DNA from: Epiperipatus broadwayi
Lineage: Eukaryota; Onychophora; Udeonychophora; Euonychophora; Peripatidae
Direction: 5' to 3'
NCBI GenBank assembly: GCA_028023455.1
Contig: JAQFVV010006220.1
Location: 10,933,916-10,997,915 of the forward strand
Length of the DNA: 64,000 nucleotides
The position numbers and the translations under genes were made by a program. Below, piece by piece: positions 1 through 12,115 of this stretch (the first letter of the stretch is position 1; each line of letters begins with the position of its first letter). Under the pieces are notes generated by a model, which was given only the letters and a program-made list of their open reading frames with translations, made no database searches and was not told the origin of the DNA.

Positions 1-1246
1 AACTGCAAATTTTATTAACTACTAGCAGAGATGTTAACAAGATTCAGATTCTAATTGATATAAATGTATTAATAGTATATATTTTTAAACATTAGAAATC
101 AATTTTTTGATTGTATGTAGCATCAATATATCATTAGTTTAAAATAATCAATCTTTGTAAATATGAATGGAGAAAAGCTTCATTAATTTTTGCTGTGATT
201 AAAACTAACATTTTTGTATATTAGAATATTAATTTCACTGACGTCATTCAGTCAAAAAACACCGTAAATAGTAATTTAAAGTGAGAATTCTACTCACGCT
301 CTCCTCAACAGTTCTTCAGATTTGCTCATATAAAAGAATTTGAGTTGTAAGAATAAGAGGATCCTTTTTATTCTTGCATAAATACTATATCTTGGATTGA
401 AGAGGAAAGTATTCATTTATTTAACACTCTCAAAAGGCATGTGCTCAATTAGCTTAAAAGGCTGATATTTGAATGTAATTTAACCCTTATTGAAAGTGGT
501 AATCTTTCAATATTTAGTAGACTAATGTAATCTGAAAACACAGTAATCATCTGTGTCTATTAATTCAGTTGGGTTTACAATAGCGAATATAATCAACTCA
601 ATTCAAAAGTATAACATGTAAAGACTAAATTTTATTTCATTAGTTACATCAAACACTTAAATTGGTTCAGGAGTATTCATTTTAATAAATAGCATTGGAT
701 TTTTCTTGATTTTTAAATTTATTTTACTTGTAAAATCACAGCTAAATATCTGATTTAATACCCACATGTGTGTGCTTGTGAATATATTTATAGATAGTTA
801 TTAGAATAAGTCCTAATGCTTTTTTTCAATTTAAATATTGATAAATTTTATTCAACACACACACACACAAAACCAGAATAAGCATCCACAGTATGCATAT
901 TTATTTTAAATAGAATCCTTTTTTTTCAGGTGTGCTGGTCTTTTGTCAACCTGTGTGGTGTAAGATGGGTATTTTTGTAGTAAATAACATTTATCACTGT
1001 TTAAGTGATGAGCCACATGAAAATACTAAGATTTTCTGTTAATTATATATAATCTTCATGAAAATCACATGAAACAAAATATTCAAAGTCATTAATACAG
1101 TATGCCTAAAAATATCAAATTTTAGAGTAGTGAGTTTTATGAAAGATGGTATAACTTCAAATTTGAGATCTAGAAATCATAATTTTAAGTAAACTCATAT
1201 GTATATATAAATTAAGCAATATAATATCCATATACTGTATGTAGAT
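1..1246. other. Non-coding AT-rich stretch
   Basis: No convincing coding region is visible. It holds short CA and poly-T runs and one perfect CRE-type octamer TGACGTCA at 239-246, which may be chance. Confidence 0.6.
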
Positions 1247-1405
1247 CAGTGGTTCCCAATCTTTTTGGGATAAAGTACTAGTGAATTTTTTATTTTATGT
1301 GCTCCCCTCAACAAACACTGGGTGTTCAATTTTGGAACATAGGTGGCTCTTAATAACCCACATATTATACATTAAATTATGCAAATCACCTAATAGTCCC
1401 TAAAT
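1247..1405. repeat. Orphan hAT-like end
   Basis: The stretch opens with CAGTGGTTCCCAATCTTTTT, which resembles the terminal inverted repeat of Charlie-type hAT elements (consensus near CAGTGGTTCCCAACCTTTTT). I could not find the matching opposite end. It may be a fragment of an older non-autonomous hAT into which the complete hAT at 1406 inserted. The call rests on one 20-base terminus. Confidence 0.3.
1398..1405. repeat. 8-bp target site duplication, left copy
   Basis: CCCTAAAT here is repeated exactly at 3809-3816, immediately outside the other end of the hAT element. Eight-base duplications are the hallmark of hAT insertion. Confidence 0.9.
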
Positions 1406-3808
1406 CAATGATTTTCAACTACTGTGCCATGGTACTTTAGTGTGCTACAAGATTCTTGAAGTGTACCGCCATACATAAGTACCATCAGAAACATGCATGA
1501 CTATTACAGATTTAGCTACTGGATCATAATATTATATATTGTTTAGTCTGGTAGTCAACAGATTGAAGTGTGCATACAACAACTTATATAATTGCATTTG
1601 CATGTGTAATATCATAATATTGTGTTGTCAAACATAATTAAAATGGATTCAGAGGTAATATACAATATGCAGTTTTGAATAAATTTTTAACAAAACCATT
1701 TAAGAACCTTCTAAAATAGATAAATGGATAAAAAAGAAAACTTAACAATGATAATAATGATGTTAGCGATCAGGTTAACAAGCCCAAGCCCAATACAAGT
1801 AAAAATATGTCCTCTGGCAAAAATGTAATGTTCATCATAAATATCATGATGACTTTCTAAAATTTGGATTTACTTAACAATGGAAAATGATCAAATTATT
1901 CCCAAGTGTGTGGTATGTGGTTGTAAATTAGCAAAAAGTGCTATGGTTCCATGCAAACTCCAACATCACTTGCTCATTACTCATTCTTCGCTTGCATCAA
2001 AAGACAAAAGCTATTTTCAAAATTCATTATCCACAAGTACAGAACAAGTAAAATTTTTTGAAAAGCAATTTAGTGTATCTGAAAAAGTTCATGTAGCTTT
2101 TTATGAAGTGGCTGAATTAATTGCTCTTAAATTAAAACTACATAATTTAGCTGAAAAAATTATATTAACTGTTTGTAGTAAAATTGTAAAGAGAATGATC
2201 AGTGATTCAGCAGAAATTGATATTTGTAAAGTACCACTTTCAAATGATACAATTCACTGCAGAATTATAAATTTGTCTCGAAATATTGAAAAAAATACTG
2301 CTAAAACTCTTGCAAATTCAAATTTTTCTCTACAAATCAATGAAACAACTGATATTATGGGAAAAGCTCACTTAATTGCATTCGTTCGATTCATTCACAA
2401 AAATAATATAATTAGTCAATTTCTATGTTGACGTGAATTATCTGAATTTACAACAGGAAAATATATTTCCGATGAAATTAATTTGTATTTACAAGAAATT
2501 GAAATGTTGTGGGATTCATGCATTGATATTTGCACAGATGGTGCTCCAGCTATGACTGGATTTATAAAAGGATTTGTAGCACACGTAAAAGAACATAATG
2601 CAGATATTGTAATTGCCCATTGTTTTTTGCATCGGGGAAACACTGATTACAAAACAATTACCATCACAAATGAAAATAGTACTGGAGCAATGTATTAAAA
2701 TTATTAATTATATAAAATCAAGACCATTAAAAAGTCACCTATTGAGTCAATTATGCCAGGCTATAGATTCGAAATACGAATCATTGTTACTGCATACGGA
2801 AGTTAGATGGTTGTCCAGAGGGAAAGTTTTATCTCGTGTGCTTCAATTAAAAAATTGAGATAAAGATATTTTTTAACAAGATAATAATCAAGATTTCATT
2901 GATTTGTTGGATGACAAAATATGGTGTGCTAAGCTGACTTACTTATCTGAAATTTTTGTTATGTTTAATAATATAAATACAAGTATGCAAGGACAGAAAG
3001 AAAATATTTTAAACTCAACCGATAAATTGTTGGGGAAAAAAATTACTTTATGGAAGAATAAAGCACAAGAAGGTAATTTAGAAAAGTTTGAGTCAGTTCC
3101 AAAAGACTGTTATAAAATAATTCATAAAATAGTTATTGATCATTTGGCAATATTAGAGCCGAGGATTGTTTATTACTTTCCAAATTTAAAAATAGACAAA
3201 TTTGATTGGATTCAAAATTCATTTGTAATAAATAATACCTCTACATATGATTTAACTTTGCAAGAAGAGGAAGAACTAATTTCGGTTTGTAATAAGCGAG
3301 ATTTAATTTCAAATCATTCACAAAAATCAATTAATTCATTTTGGATTAATCTCTCATACAATTATCCAACAATATCAAAAAAAGCTTTAAATGTATTATT
3401 ACAATTTTCCACATCTTATTTGTGCGAATTCGGATTTTCGGTTTTGACAAATATTAAAATAAAAAAAAGACCCAGACTTGTAAATCTGGATCAGGAAATG
3501 CGAGTGGCGTTATCCTTTTTACGCCCAAATATAAAAGAAATTATAAAAAAACAACCAAGCTCAAATTTCGCATTACATGTAATTTGTATCAATAAATAAA
3601 CGTTTTGTTAACTTTGTAATGGAATTTCATTTTATATTAAATTGAAAATAATTATCCTATGCGGTTTCTATAAAATATGTTATAGATACATCAATCATTT
3701 AAACAAGTGAAATTCTTTAAATTTATCTTATTATTATGTTAGTGTGCAGCCAACTTTTTTTTTGTCATTAAAAGTGTGCCACGACAAGAAAAATGTTGAG
3801 AATCACTG
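1406..3808 (+). mobile_element. Complete but inactive hAT DNA transposon
   Basis: The left end begins CAATGATTTTCAACTACTG. The right end, read on the other strand, begins CAGTGATTCTCAACATTTTT, so the two form diverged terminal inverted repeats. Further in, both ends contain GTGCCA/GTGGCAC-type matches. The element is bounded by the perfect duplication CCCTAAAT and is 2403 bp long, normal for a ZBED-type hAT. The transposase gene inside (1880-3599) is in the same orientation and is broken, so the copy cannot move by itself. Confidence 0.92.
1880..3599 (+). pseudogene. ZBED/hAT transposase, degenerate
   Basis: This is a decayed hAT transposase of the ZBED5/SCAND3-like class. The ATG is at 1880. 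A BED-type zinc finger follows, with CVVC near residues 10-13 and HHLLITHS near residue 29. Next comes the RNase-H-fold core with ETTD near 152, the family hallmark CTDGAPAMTG (about 2532-2561) and HCFLHR, then HTEVRWLSRGK in the insertion domain. The C-terminal dimerisation block has YLCEFGFSVL and RPRLVNLDQEM. I count these lesions: TGA at 2429-2431, a frameshift near 2636 just after HCFLHR, TGA at 2856-2858 and TAA at 2874-2876. Overall length would be about 570 codons, close to family size. BED and dimerisation regions remain readable, which suggests a fairly recent loss. A domesticated protein is unlikely given four lesions. Confidence 0.93.
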
Positions 3809-3816
3809 CCCTAAAT
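3809..3816. repeat. 8-bp target site duplication, right copy
   Basis: CCCTAAAT is identical to 1398-1405 and fixes the right boundary of the hAT element. Confidence 0.9.
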
Positions 3817-5149
3817 CAACCTTTTATAATTGGAAACATTGTCACTATCTGCCAATTATCTCTCAGTTATATTTCGGTACAGACATTCTATGTTGAAATT
3901 TAACTTAACGGGTTATTAAACATATTATTTCCGCTGTATTTATTATTATTACTCATAATCATGTTAAATAAACTCAAATATATTATAAGATAATAAATTT
4001 TGGTAGCTTAATAAATCAAAAAAACTTTTAATTTCTGCTGTCAAATTACTCCCACACTATTTAAAAACTGTAATACCTACAAAAGATTTACTACACGTCT
4101 ATGTAAATATGAAAGTTATTTTTTGTATTACTATTTAGTAGTTTGTTTTCTAAAAAAAATTAAAACAAATATATTTTATTTATTTAATAACAATGATGAA
4201 CTATGTTAATTTTATCATTAAAATGTAATAAATTAAAGATAATACTAATTGCTGCTTTATGCAGGAGAAAATATGTTATCACTTTAGAACATTTTTGATG
4301 TTGAGCACCCTTGTCAAAAGGCAGCCATCATAATTCAAAATAATACTAATAACACTTTTAAATTATAATTTAACAATTATCTCAATAAACAGATTTTTTT
4401 TTCTATCTTAAGATTCCTCCCCCCCCCCCAATATATAAAAAAAAAACCTGTTTAAATAATGAAATTTACAACAAAAACATATTTATTGTTGTTTTTGTAA
4501 TTGTCAAATTAGAATTTCAAAAATATTAGTTTATGTCTAAATAGAACTAAAGTATACTAGTTTACTATTCATCTAAACATCACCAATACAAAAACTTCTG
4601 AAGAGATAAAATTTCAAACTGTTGTTTTAATTTATTGCTTTAATTACTTATATGTAATAATTTTGTGCCGTTATAAATCATAAATGTATTCTATCATTTA
4701 AAATATTATATAGTTATTAATAAATTGAATGCATGCAGTATACAAAAAGTATTTCATTATATACAAATTATAGACAGTAAATTCAGTGTTTGTTTTCAGT
4801 AGGATTTTGGTTTTATAATGAGGGAAAAGGACTATTATTAAAATCTGAAAAAATTGCAAATCCCAAAAAAAAAAAACCCATACAATCAAAAATTTTGATT
4901 AATGATAATCTATTTAGAGAAATATTTTTTTATTTATTAAAAAAAGCTGACTTTAAGAGCATTAACAATTGATTTGCTATTAATTCATGTTTTAAAGATG
5001 GATGTACATTCTATTTGAAAAGTTATGCATACACATTATTTATATTAGTGTGTATATATGAAAATAATTTTTATATATATTAATAACAAAACTTTATTTT
5101 TAATTACATATATATATATCTATTTTTTAATATATGAATTTTTTTCTTC
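3817..5149. other. Non-coding AT-rich stretch
   Basis: No coding region or RNA gene is supported. It contains a poly-C run near 4417-4429 and several poly-A/T runs. Short open frames here are in low-complexity sequence. Confidence 0.6.
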
Positions 5150-5262
5150 AGTGCAGGCTCTTTTCATACTTGCACTCCAATATGGAATATATAGGGTTTG
5201 AACTCAGACTTTCACATGACCCTAAACTAACCATGCCATCTCATACTGTATAAATTGATGGC
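5150..5262 (-). repeat. Possible tRNA-derived SINE fragment
   Basis: On the minus strand this reads ATGGCATGGTTAGTTTAGGG followed about 20 bases later by GAGTTCAAACCC. The first resembles a pol III A box (TGGCATGGTTAG), the second a B box (GTTCAAACC). Spacing is right for a tRNA-like promoter. No clear target duplication or tail was found. Confidence 0.4.
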
Positions 5263-6439
5263 AGGCTTATGCTAATGACACAATTTTTACTAAGTTACAA
5301 TTTAAAAGTTACATAAATATAGATTGAGATATATCTGCATAAAAATAATATAGTTTGAAAAAAAATTTTAACAATAAAAAAAACCCCAAATAATCGGTGA
5401 AATGAAATATTCTCATTCAAATCAAATAATTTCTTTGAAACTGTGATTTAATATGACTGTTATTTAAATAGTTGTCTTTAAAATTAGTCATATGATATCC
5501 CATAAATAAAAATAATAAATTTTGTTGAACTACTGCAGCAAAGTAAAAATTTGTAAATCTACCACAGATTTATAGTTATTAAAAATGAATAAAGAATATT
5601 GAGAATTTAATTTTTTTTTTCTTTAATGCATATAAAATTACTTAGTAAATAAGTTTTTTGAATTTGTCAAAACAAAATAACAATAATGGAAATAGAAAAT
5701 TGTATATGGAAATATATCCAGACTTCTTTTTTCAAATAGAAAATTATTGATATGTCAGTTAAAATGTACATATCTATATGAAACACCTTAAATTAAAATC
5801 CATAAAGATGTAGTATCTACCTCAATATTAAATTAACAAGGAATCATGTGAGAGATAGTGAAACAAAAAGATATGAGAATTACTTTTGCAAATGATCACA
5901 TTGTTTATGAGAATAATATAAAATTTGGATATTGAAACAACATAATAGCATATGTATGGAATTGATGCCTTTTATGGAAAATAAATATTTTAAATAAGTC
6001 CCAATTTCGCATTATCACAAACACCATGGCCAGAATTGCACTGACACTTTTTGGAGTTGAGGCACTATTAAGAATAAAATGTAAGATGTTAAAAAGTTTT
6101 TGTCAAATTTAATTTTTGTGATTTCATGTATATTCAATAATTCATATATAGATTTATCTGAGCTTATGGTTGACTCTAGCCATTGCAGTTTGTTTTTTTT
6201 GTTTGCAGATTTTGAATGGCTGGTGTAGTATAAGAATAAATGCAAAAAAATTTTCTCATAAAAAACATTATTTTTTTTAATATTTGGGAAGCTTATTTAT
6301 TGACTGAGTCATATACAGATATATTATTCTCACTGATATATTCATTTCATATCATTAGATTAACAAATATTGCATGTCAGATTAAAGTCACTTGTTTGAA
6401 CATCATAATACATGAACAAAATTTATAAGGCCTCTGATA
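5263..6439. other. Non-coding AT-rich stretch
   Basis: Nothing is supported here beyond homopolymer and TA runs. The open frames near 6015-6428 have no recognisable motif. Confidence 0.6.
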
Positions 6440-6705
6440 ACTACTCATTATTGCTTATAGAATATATGTTTCTTGACATGTTTAATAATATGTTTTCTAA
6501 TATATTCATTGATATGCTTGATATATTGTGAGGTATTTTAATGATATGTACTCTGATATATTTGTTGATATGTTTTAATATATTTTAGTGATATGTATTC
6601 TGATATATTTATTGATAAGTTTTAATGATATGTATTCTGATATATTTGTTGACATGTTTTAATATATTTTAATGATATGTATTCTGATATATTTAATCAT
6701 AATCT
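6440..6705. repeat. AT-rich minisatellite
   Basis: A unit of roughly 45-55 bases built on GATATGTATTCTGATATATT plus TTGATATGTTTTAATATATT recurs about four to five times with length variation. It probably arose by slippage. Confidence 0.75.
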
Positions 6706-7039
6706 CATAATTATCTTTTAAAGATGGATAAACAAATTTATAGAATAGCTGCCAAAAAAGAAAAGAAACTATATTTTGGAGACTTTTTTTTTTTTTTTTA
6801 AGATTAATAACTGTGTGCTTAAAAGATTTTCATTCATATATCAGTGTCATATTATTTCTGGGCTGATTATGTTGCATTTAAAAAGATGTTAATGTTTAAA
6901 ATACTAAAAAGCTAAAACTTGATAAATATTTATGTTGAATTGTTCACAATATTATTATAGTTATAAATGCTTGGAATGTTTTAGACATGGGGATCATAAA
7001 CAAATATCAAAACTAATTTAATATGAAAAATTTTATACT
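6706..7039. other. Non-coding AT-rich stretch
   Basis: No gene or repeat family was recognised. It holds a poly-T run near 6785-6800. Confidence 0.55.
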
Positions 7040-7172
7040 AAAAGTAAAATTTAATTTGTCGAGCGTTGGTGGCCTAGCGGTTAGCATAGCTGCCTTCCAA
7101 CCAGCTAGCCCGGGTTCGCTTCCCAATCAACGCTTTGACATATAAGAAGAAAGAAAAAGTAAAATTTAATTT
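7040..7172 (+). mobile_element. tRNA-like minimal SINE with 18-bp target duplication
   Basis: The duplication AAAAGTAAAATTTAATTT occurs at 7040-7057 and 7155-7172. Between them is a 71-base tRNA-like body (7063-7133) with acceptor strands GCGTTGG and TCAACGC, an A-box-like TGGCCTAGCGGTTAGCA, an anticodon-like hairpin and a B-box-like GGGTTCGCTTCCC. A short A/G-rich tail (ATAAGAAGAAAGAA) follows. The T stem is partly mispaired, so it is not a working tRNA gene. TGTC before and TGAC after the body extend the acceptor pairing. Long duplications and an A-rich tail indicate LINE-mediated retroposition. Relatives lie at 11604-11695 and 56611-56711. Confidence 0.85.
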
Positions 7173-8645
7173 TATCTTACATTATATATTTTATTTTTCA
7201 ATTTTATGCTACTTGCATTTTAGAATTTATTTATTTCATGATTGGAATATTAAATAACATTATCATCATATATAAAGAATGATTTAATTTAATTACTTAT
7301 TATTGCCAATTGTGAATTGATCAAAAAGTCTTTTACCAGATGACAGATCATTCTACAATGATTTTGTGTATTAATAAATTGAATTATTTTCTTTGTATTC
7401 ATTGAAAAATAAATTCAATTAATGTATTAAAAAACTATAAATTAAGAAATAACATTATCGTAGTGATACTATATATATCATCAACTGATATTAATTCAAT
7501 TTTATTTCTAAAGTATTATTAATTAATTAAGCATATTTGTGTTTATCAAAATTGTAATTAACCTATATATGAATTTTGCAAAGAATGTCAATAGGGATCA
7601 AATTTTTTATCATTGAATTTTTATAATAATCTAAGCCTTATGCATATTTAAAATATTTGGATAAATATAAAAAATATTCATAAATTGTTTACTCTTAATA
7701 GGTCATCAAATAATTTTATTACTATAAAAACAAATTTAAAATAATTTGTGAGAAAGCAATGTTTGAATTTTGTATAAGAGAAATTGAATCGCTCAATAAT
7801 TAATGCAGAGATGTATTCGAAAAAAAAAACACCAGAAAACATTAATATAGTCATAAATTGAAAAAAAAATAGCTTCTTATTGATGAAAAATCTTCCTAAA
7901 TTGCAGGCTTAATTATATCCAGACCCACAAAAAATTTTCTAAAATAAATCACTGCTACTGTGTTAAACATATTCCTTAATAGAATTATTCTCTCATTGGA
8001 CTCAAAAAATAGTACACCAATTCTCCACTTATTATATTTTTGATCCTTTCTTATAAAATAACTTAAAAATACAAGACTTATACAACAAATGCTAACACAC
8101 TACAATATTGAAACACTAGATTAAAGTATATTAGCTTCTAAGATGTAAAATATGCATATTAATGCTAAGAAAAAAGTCATCTATTAACTTATTGTATTAC
8201 CTATGAGAACCATGAGCAACTTTAGGGAAATCTGGTTTACAAAATTAATGATTACACTGTGATAATTACTTAATTAATCATTAATTAAAGCATATGATTT
8301 AAGTTAAAACTTCTGCAGTTATAAAAGTATTGAAGACCTATTATGTTTAAACCACTTATGAACACCTTGTAATATTTTCACAAATATTAATATAAAGCAC
8401 ATTAAAAGGAATAGTTCACTTTCATTTGTTTAATTAATTTTTTTTTTTAACCTTCATATTTCTAATTTGTTTATCCAATTTTAAAATTTCTAGTTTAGAG
8501 AAAAATATAATCTCTTAATGGCACTTTTAAATATAAAATACTGAAAAATATATATATTAGTTCTATAGAAAAAAAAAACTAATTTGGAAAGAGTTTCTTG
8601 GCAGTAGTAAAGTTTTTTTTCTTCTTATCTTTAAATTATGTTTTC
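7173..8645. other. 3' flank of the VGAT exon
   Basis: This AT-rich stretch lies downstream of the VGAT stop codon on the minus strand and probably contains its 3' UTR. I see no unambiguous poly(A) signal close to the stop, so the transcript end cannot be placed. No other gene is visible. Confidence 0.5.
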
Positions 8646-9818
8646 TTAATTGCCTCGATATGCTTGTATTAAGGCAAAGCCTGAGTAATATATACCAACT
8701 GCTCCACAAATTATACCCAGGCAAATAATGAATACATCCAAACTTATAATATACCATTGAAGCTCTTCCCATTTTAATTTCATATGAAAATAACTAGGCC
8801 AGACAAAGGACAACATGGTCCCAGTAAAACTGCCAATTAAACCCATTAAAAGAGCAAAATGGGGTATAGATATTGCCAACATAAGTGTAATTGCTACTAG
8901 CCCAATTCGTAATCCCAACCCCCAAACCTTAAGTAATCCATCATCAGCAAAACAGGAAGGAAACAAAGTCAAAGATCTTCCTTTAAAGAAAGATGCTTCT
9001 AGTAAATGAACAGCTGCATAATATGGCAATGGATATGAGAACATTGCTTTAATTACAAGAATAAAATTAACTATAGCTTTAAATGCTTGGGTAGGTAAAT
9101 TATTTGTAATAACTTCTTCAGTTTGTTCTGACCATGTAAGAAACCCCACATAAGCAAATAGTGCTTTAAAAAGAGCAGCAGCTGCATGACTCCAATTTAA
9201 CATACATTGAAATCGATTAGGATTTTTCATATTACCTTCCAGGGATGGCAAAAAAATCTGTGATGTATAACTAAAGACTACTATACCCATAGAAATTGGA
9301 AAAGTAAATATATCAATTTTGATTTGAACTTTAGACCATGCCCAGGTAGATGCTTTAGAAAGACAATATGCAAATATAATTATATTAATGACTATATGAG
9401 CCATGGTACACCAAAAACTTAGCCAAGATACAGAACGTAAATTTCTCAAAAATGCACATGCAATTAAAATCATAGAGCAAATTATCATCCAAGATGTTTT
9501 ATCAATTTTCCAACTTGGAAAGCTTCCTATCATTAAATCTCCACACAAAACAACATATAAAATGCATGTCATTAATAATTCAATTAATTGTGCTACATTG
9601 ACAATTTTACCACCGTATTTTTTCCCCCAGACTTCTTCTGCAATGGATACATAACTATCTCGAACTCTAATTTTTTCTCCATTTTCATTTTCTTCATATA
9701 AACAGTCTATTAGAATCTTACCAGTATGACAACAAATATAAGCAACAAAAACAATCGAAATAATAGCCCAATAGCCACCATGAAGTACTGCATACGGAAA
9801 ACTAACAATGAACATGCC
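8646..9818 (-). CDS. unc-47 / SLC32A1-like: Vesicular GABA/glycine transporter (VGAT), last coding exon
   Basis: VGAT is the proton-coupled vesicular inhibitory amino acid transporter (AAAP family) that loads GABA and glycine into synaptic vesicles. The exon starts at 9818 after a TTTTTTCAG acceptor and opens GGC-ATG-TTC, giving G-M-F-I-V-S-F-P-Y-A-V-L-H-G-G-Y. That is the conserved end of the first membrane segment, so the ATG at 9815 is internal and not the true start. Family signatures follow: CCHTGKILI, RVRDSYVSIAEE, NVAQLIELLMTCILYVV, FPISMGIVVFSYTSQIFLPS, LEGNM, SYPLPYYAA, IPHFALLMGLIGSFTG. About ten hydrophobic segments are present. It ends in TAA at 8646-8648 after ALIQAYRGN, matching the usual C-terminus. 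The frame is open for 390 codons without lesions. The cytoplasmic N-terminus and the WNVTNAIQ-type part of segment 1 must lie in upstream exons at higher coordinates, which I did not find. Confidence 0.96.
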   Translation of the reverse strand, partial: GMFIVSFPYAVLHGGYWAIISIVFVAYICCHTGKILIDCLYEENENGEKIRVRDSYVSIAEEVWGKKYGGKIVNVAQLIELLMTCILYVVLCGDLMIGSFPSWKIDKTSWMIICSMILIACAFLRNLRSVSWLSFWCTMAHIVINIIIFAYCLSKASTWAWSKVQIKIDIFTFPISMGIVVFSYTSQIFLPSLEGNMKNPNRFQCMLNWSHAAAALFKALFAYVGFLTWSEQTEEVITNNLPTQAFKAIVNFILVIKAMFSYPLPYYAAVHLLEASFFKGRSLTLFPSCFADDGLLKVWGLGLRIGLVAITLMLAISIPHFALLMGLIGSFTGTMLSFVWPSYFHMKLKWEELQWYIISLDVFIICLGIICGAVGIYYSGFALIQAYRGN

Positions 9819-9830
9819 CTGAAAAAAAAA
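9819..9830 (-). promoter_or_regulatory. Splice acceptor of the VGAT exon
   Basis: On the minus strand a run of T ends in CAG at 9821-9819, directly before the GGC-ATG codons that match the conserved G-M-F of VGAT. The pyrimidine tract and reading phase both fit a real 3' splice site. Confidence 0.88.
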
Positions 9831-11219
9831 AGTATATAAATATAAAGCATTTTATTTATTTGTAATATATAATTTTATTTAGGGACAAGATATTTGCTTT
9901 TCAATATATATAAATATTAATTAATACAATGTTAATAATATATAATTATTGAATCAATAAACTATTCAAGCTCTATTTGTATGAATGTACTGCTCTCTAT
10001 TTTCGAAATTAGTTCTTTGAAAATCTCATTTACATTTTCATTTCCATTTATTGCTTTTAACATAGCCAATTTGACAACTAATTTTAATAAGGGAAAATGT
10101 CAAAATGCACAAATGTTTGCAAAGCTGAAATCAGTATGACTAATAGGTTAAATAATGCTTGGATAGTTAATGATCCAGTGAAAGTGGGTGTGCCTTTTTA
10201 GGGAGAAAGAGGCATACACACATAAAATACATATATAAGTATATATATTTTTTCATACCCACACAACTTATTTGTTATATGTAAATATACTAGGAATCAA
10301 GATGTGTATGTTTAGGCACACATTGACCATACATGTTGACACATAAAAATAATAATACAACAAAAATATTTAAGGCATAACAATAAGCAGCCTTTTTGAA
10401 TATTTGATGCAAAGACTCCAGAAAATATCTAATGAAATGCCATTTAGCTTTAAAGCAGATGATTATGCTTTTGAGAAGTTTGCTTGATTTTTAAAATTGT
10501 AATATTTTAGCAACAAAAATTAATATTTACTTATTTTACCACTGATAATACTTGATAATTACTGAATTTATACTTCATATAAGAAAATATAGTGTTGGTA
10601 AATCAGACCTTTATCACCAGAAATCCATTTTATGGAATGAAAGTATATAACTAGTACATAGTTGATTTGGCACCAGGTTGCTTTTATTTAAGGATGAACA
10701 AATCTTTTTTTTCTCATGCAGTCACAAGGCACACAACATATATATTGTAAACCCTGGAGCTAAAAGACAGCATGAAAACATAAAATCACAGCTTTCATCT
10801 GTATATTCAAGATTTTGGAGCAAAAATATATAAATAAATAAGACAAAGTTAACAAAACAATTATTAAACAATAACATGTATATAAAAGAAATATTTACAT
10901 TTTAAATATTTAATAATAAAATTATTATTAAAATATTGTTATAGCATCTTGACATGGTTCAAATTGTCATAATTTTATTGTTGATCGCTCTATAAGATGT
11001 CAATATTAATGAAACTAAATTAGCCATATCTTTAAGAATATTCAAATGTAATAGTAAAACAAAAATAATTATTGAATCTAAAAGACAAATACCTGATATA
11101 TTACTCAGAGTTTTTAACTAAAATAATTATATATATATATATACATTTAATGAATATTGAAATTTGTATGAAGGGATCACCATTTATATGAATTCAATTT
11201 TTTGATTTTAGATATTAAT
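9831..11219. other. Upstream sequence, probably VGAT intron
   Basis: AT-rich with no coding signal on either strand. Because the exon at 8646-9818 needs an upstream exon on the minus strand, this stretch is most simply intronic. How far the intron extends cannot be decided. Confidence 0.5.
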
Positions 11220-12115
11220 GATAAATTTATTTATAATATTCTAGAATCCAATATATATGGTTAACAGGAATCAGTCTTGCTTGACTTTTAGTATAAAATT
11301 AATATGATAATTGTTGTTAGAAGTTTTATGCAATTTTCAATTTAAAATTTCTATGGGTTATTATTTATAGTTTTATCTCAAAATCTAGACAAGAATATTT
11401 TGTAGAAATTTTATATAGGTTTTAATTTTCAATGGAGATGATGACTTTGATTTGTTATAGACAATGTACATTAAAAAAGTATATACAATATATATATTTT
11501 AAAAATGCAAAAGAGTTTATTCAACTGATCATTTCTTCAGAAGCAATGTGGAAGGACAACTGTGATATCTGGTTATAGATTGTTCTGCCTAGAGCTAATT
11601 ATCTTTTTTTTTTTTTTTAAGTGTCATAGCATCGGCCGGGATGCGAACCCGCAACCCGGGCAACTGCCTGTAAGTGCAAAGTAGTCGCGCATGACTTGTA
11701 AATTATATTTACCCATTTCTCTTCTGTCAATTGCCATAAGTGATATTTTTACTACTCTCTGCATTCAACATAACTCTAATGACTTTTATAAGTTCCTAAT
11801 TCTTTTAAAATTGATATAAAGTCTTTATATGCCGTTAGATTTACTTATAAAAAATAAAATAAAAAACAGTCAATTGTTGTTTTCTGTTGATAAATGTTGT
11901 AGCATGGTACGTTAAATGTAATAAATACCATAACTCAACTAATTTAAAATTTTATAAAAATGGATTTTATTTAATTTTAAAATAAACTGATAAATAGTTT
12001 TGAAACTCAAAACAGTCACGGTTTTAAAAAAAAAATTATAAAGATAAGTAATTAATTAATGAAAAAAAAAAATTGAACATAATCATTATTATTGCTATTT
12101 TCTCAAGAAAAATTC
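11220..12115. repeat. Diverged dispersed repeat, copy 1
   Basis: Blocks match copy 2 in the same order: GTTAGAAGTTTTATGCA near 11308, then TTTTAATTTTCAATGGAGATGATGACTTTG near 11420, ATAGACAATGTACA, and later AAAACAGTCAATTGTTG to GAAACTCAAAACA near 11864-12012. It is diverged and contains the tRNA-like insertion at 11604-11695. The element type is unknown. Confidence 0.6.
11604..11695 (-). mobile_element. tRNA-like minimal SINE, second copy
   Basis: On the minus strand it ends in TTGCGGGTTCGCATCCCGG then CCGATGCTATGACAC, followed by a poly(A) tail (the poly-T at 11604-11618 on the plus strand). GGTTCGCATCC is a near-consensus B box. The middle matches the 56.6-kb copy (TTACAGGCAGTTG). The 5' A-box half is decayed. 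AATTAT at 11597-11602 and 11701-11706 may be a short remnant of a target duplication. Confidence 0.75.

Noticed and set aside
7063-7133. Functional tRNA gene
   Set aside because: The T stem is mispaired, and an 18-bp target duplication with an A-rich tail shows it is a retroposed copy.
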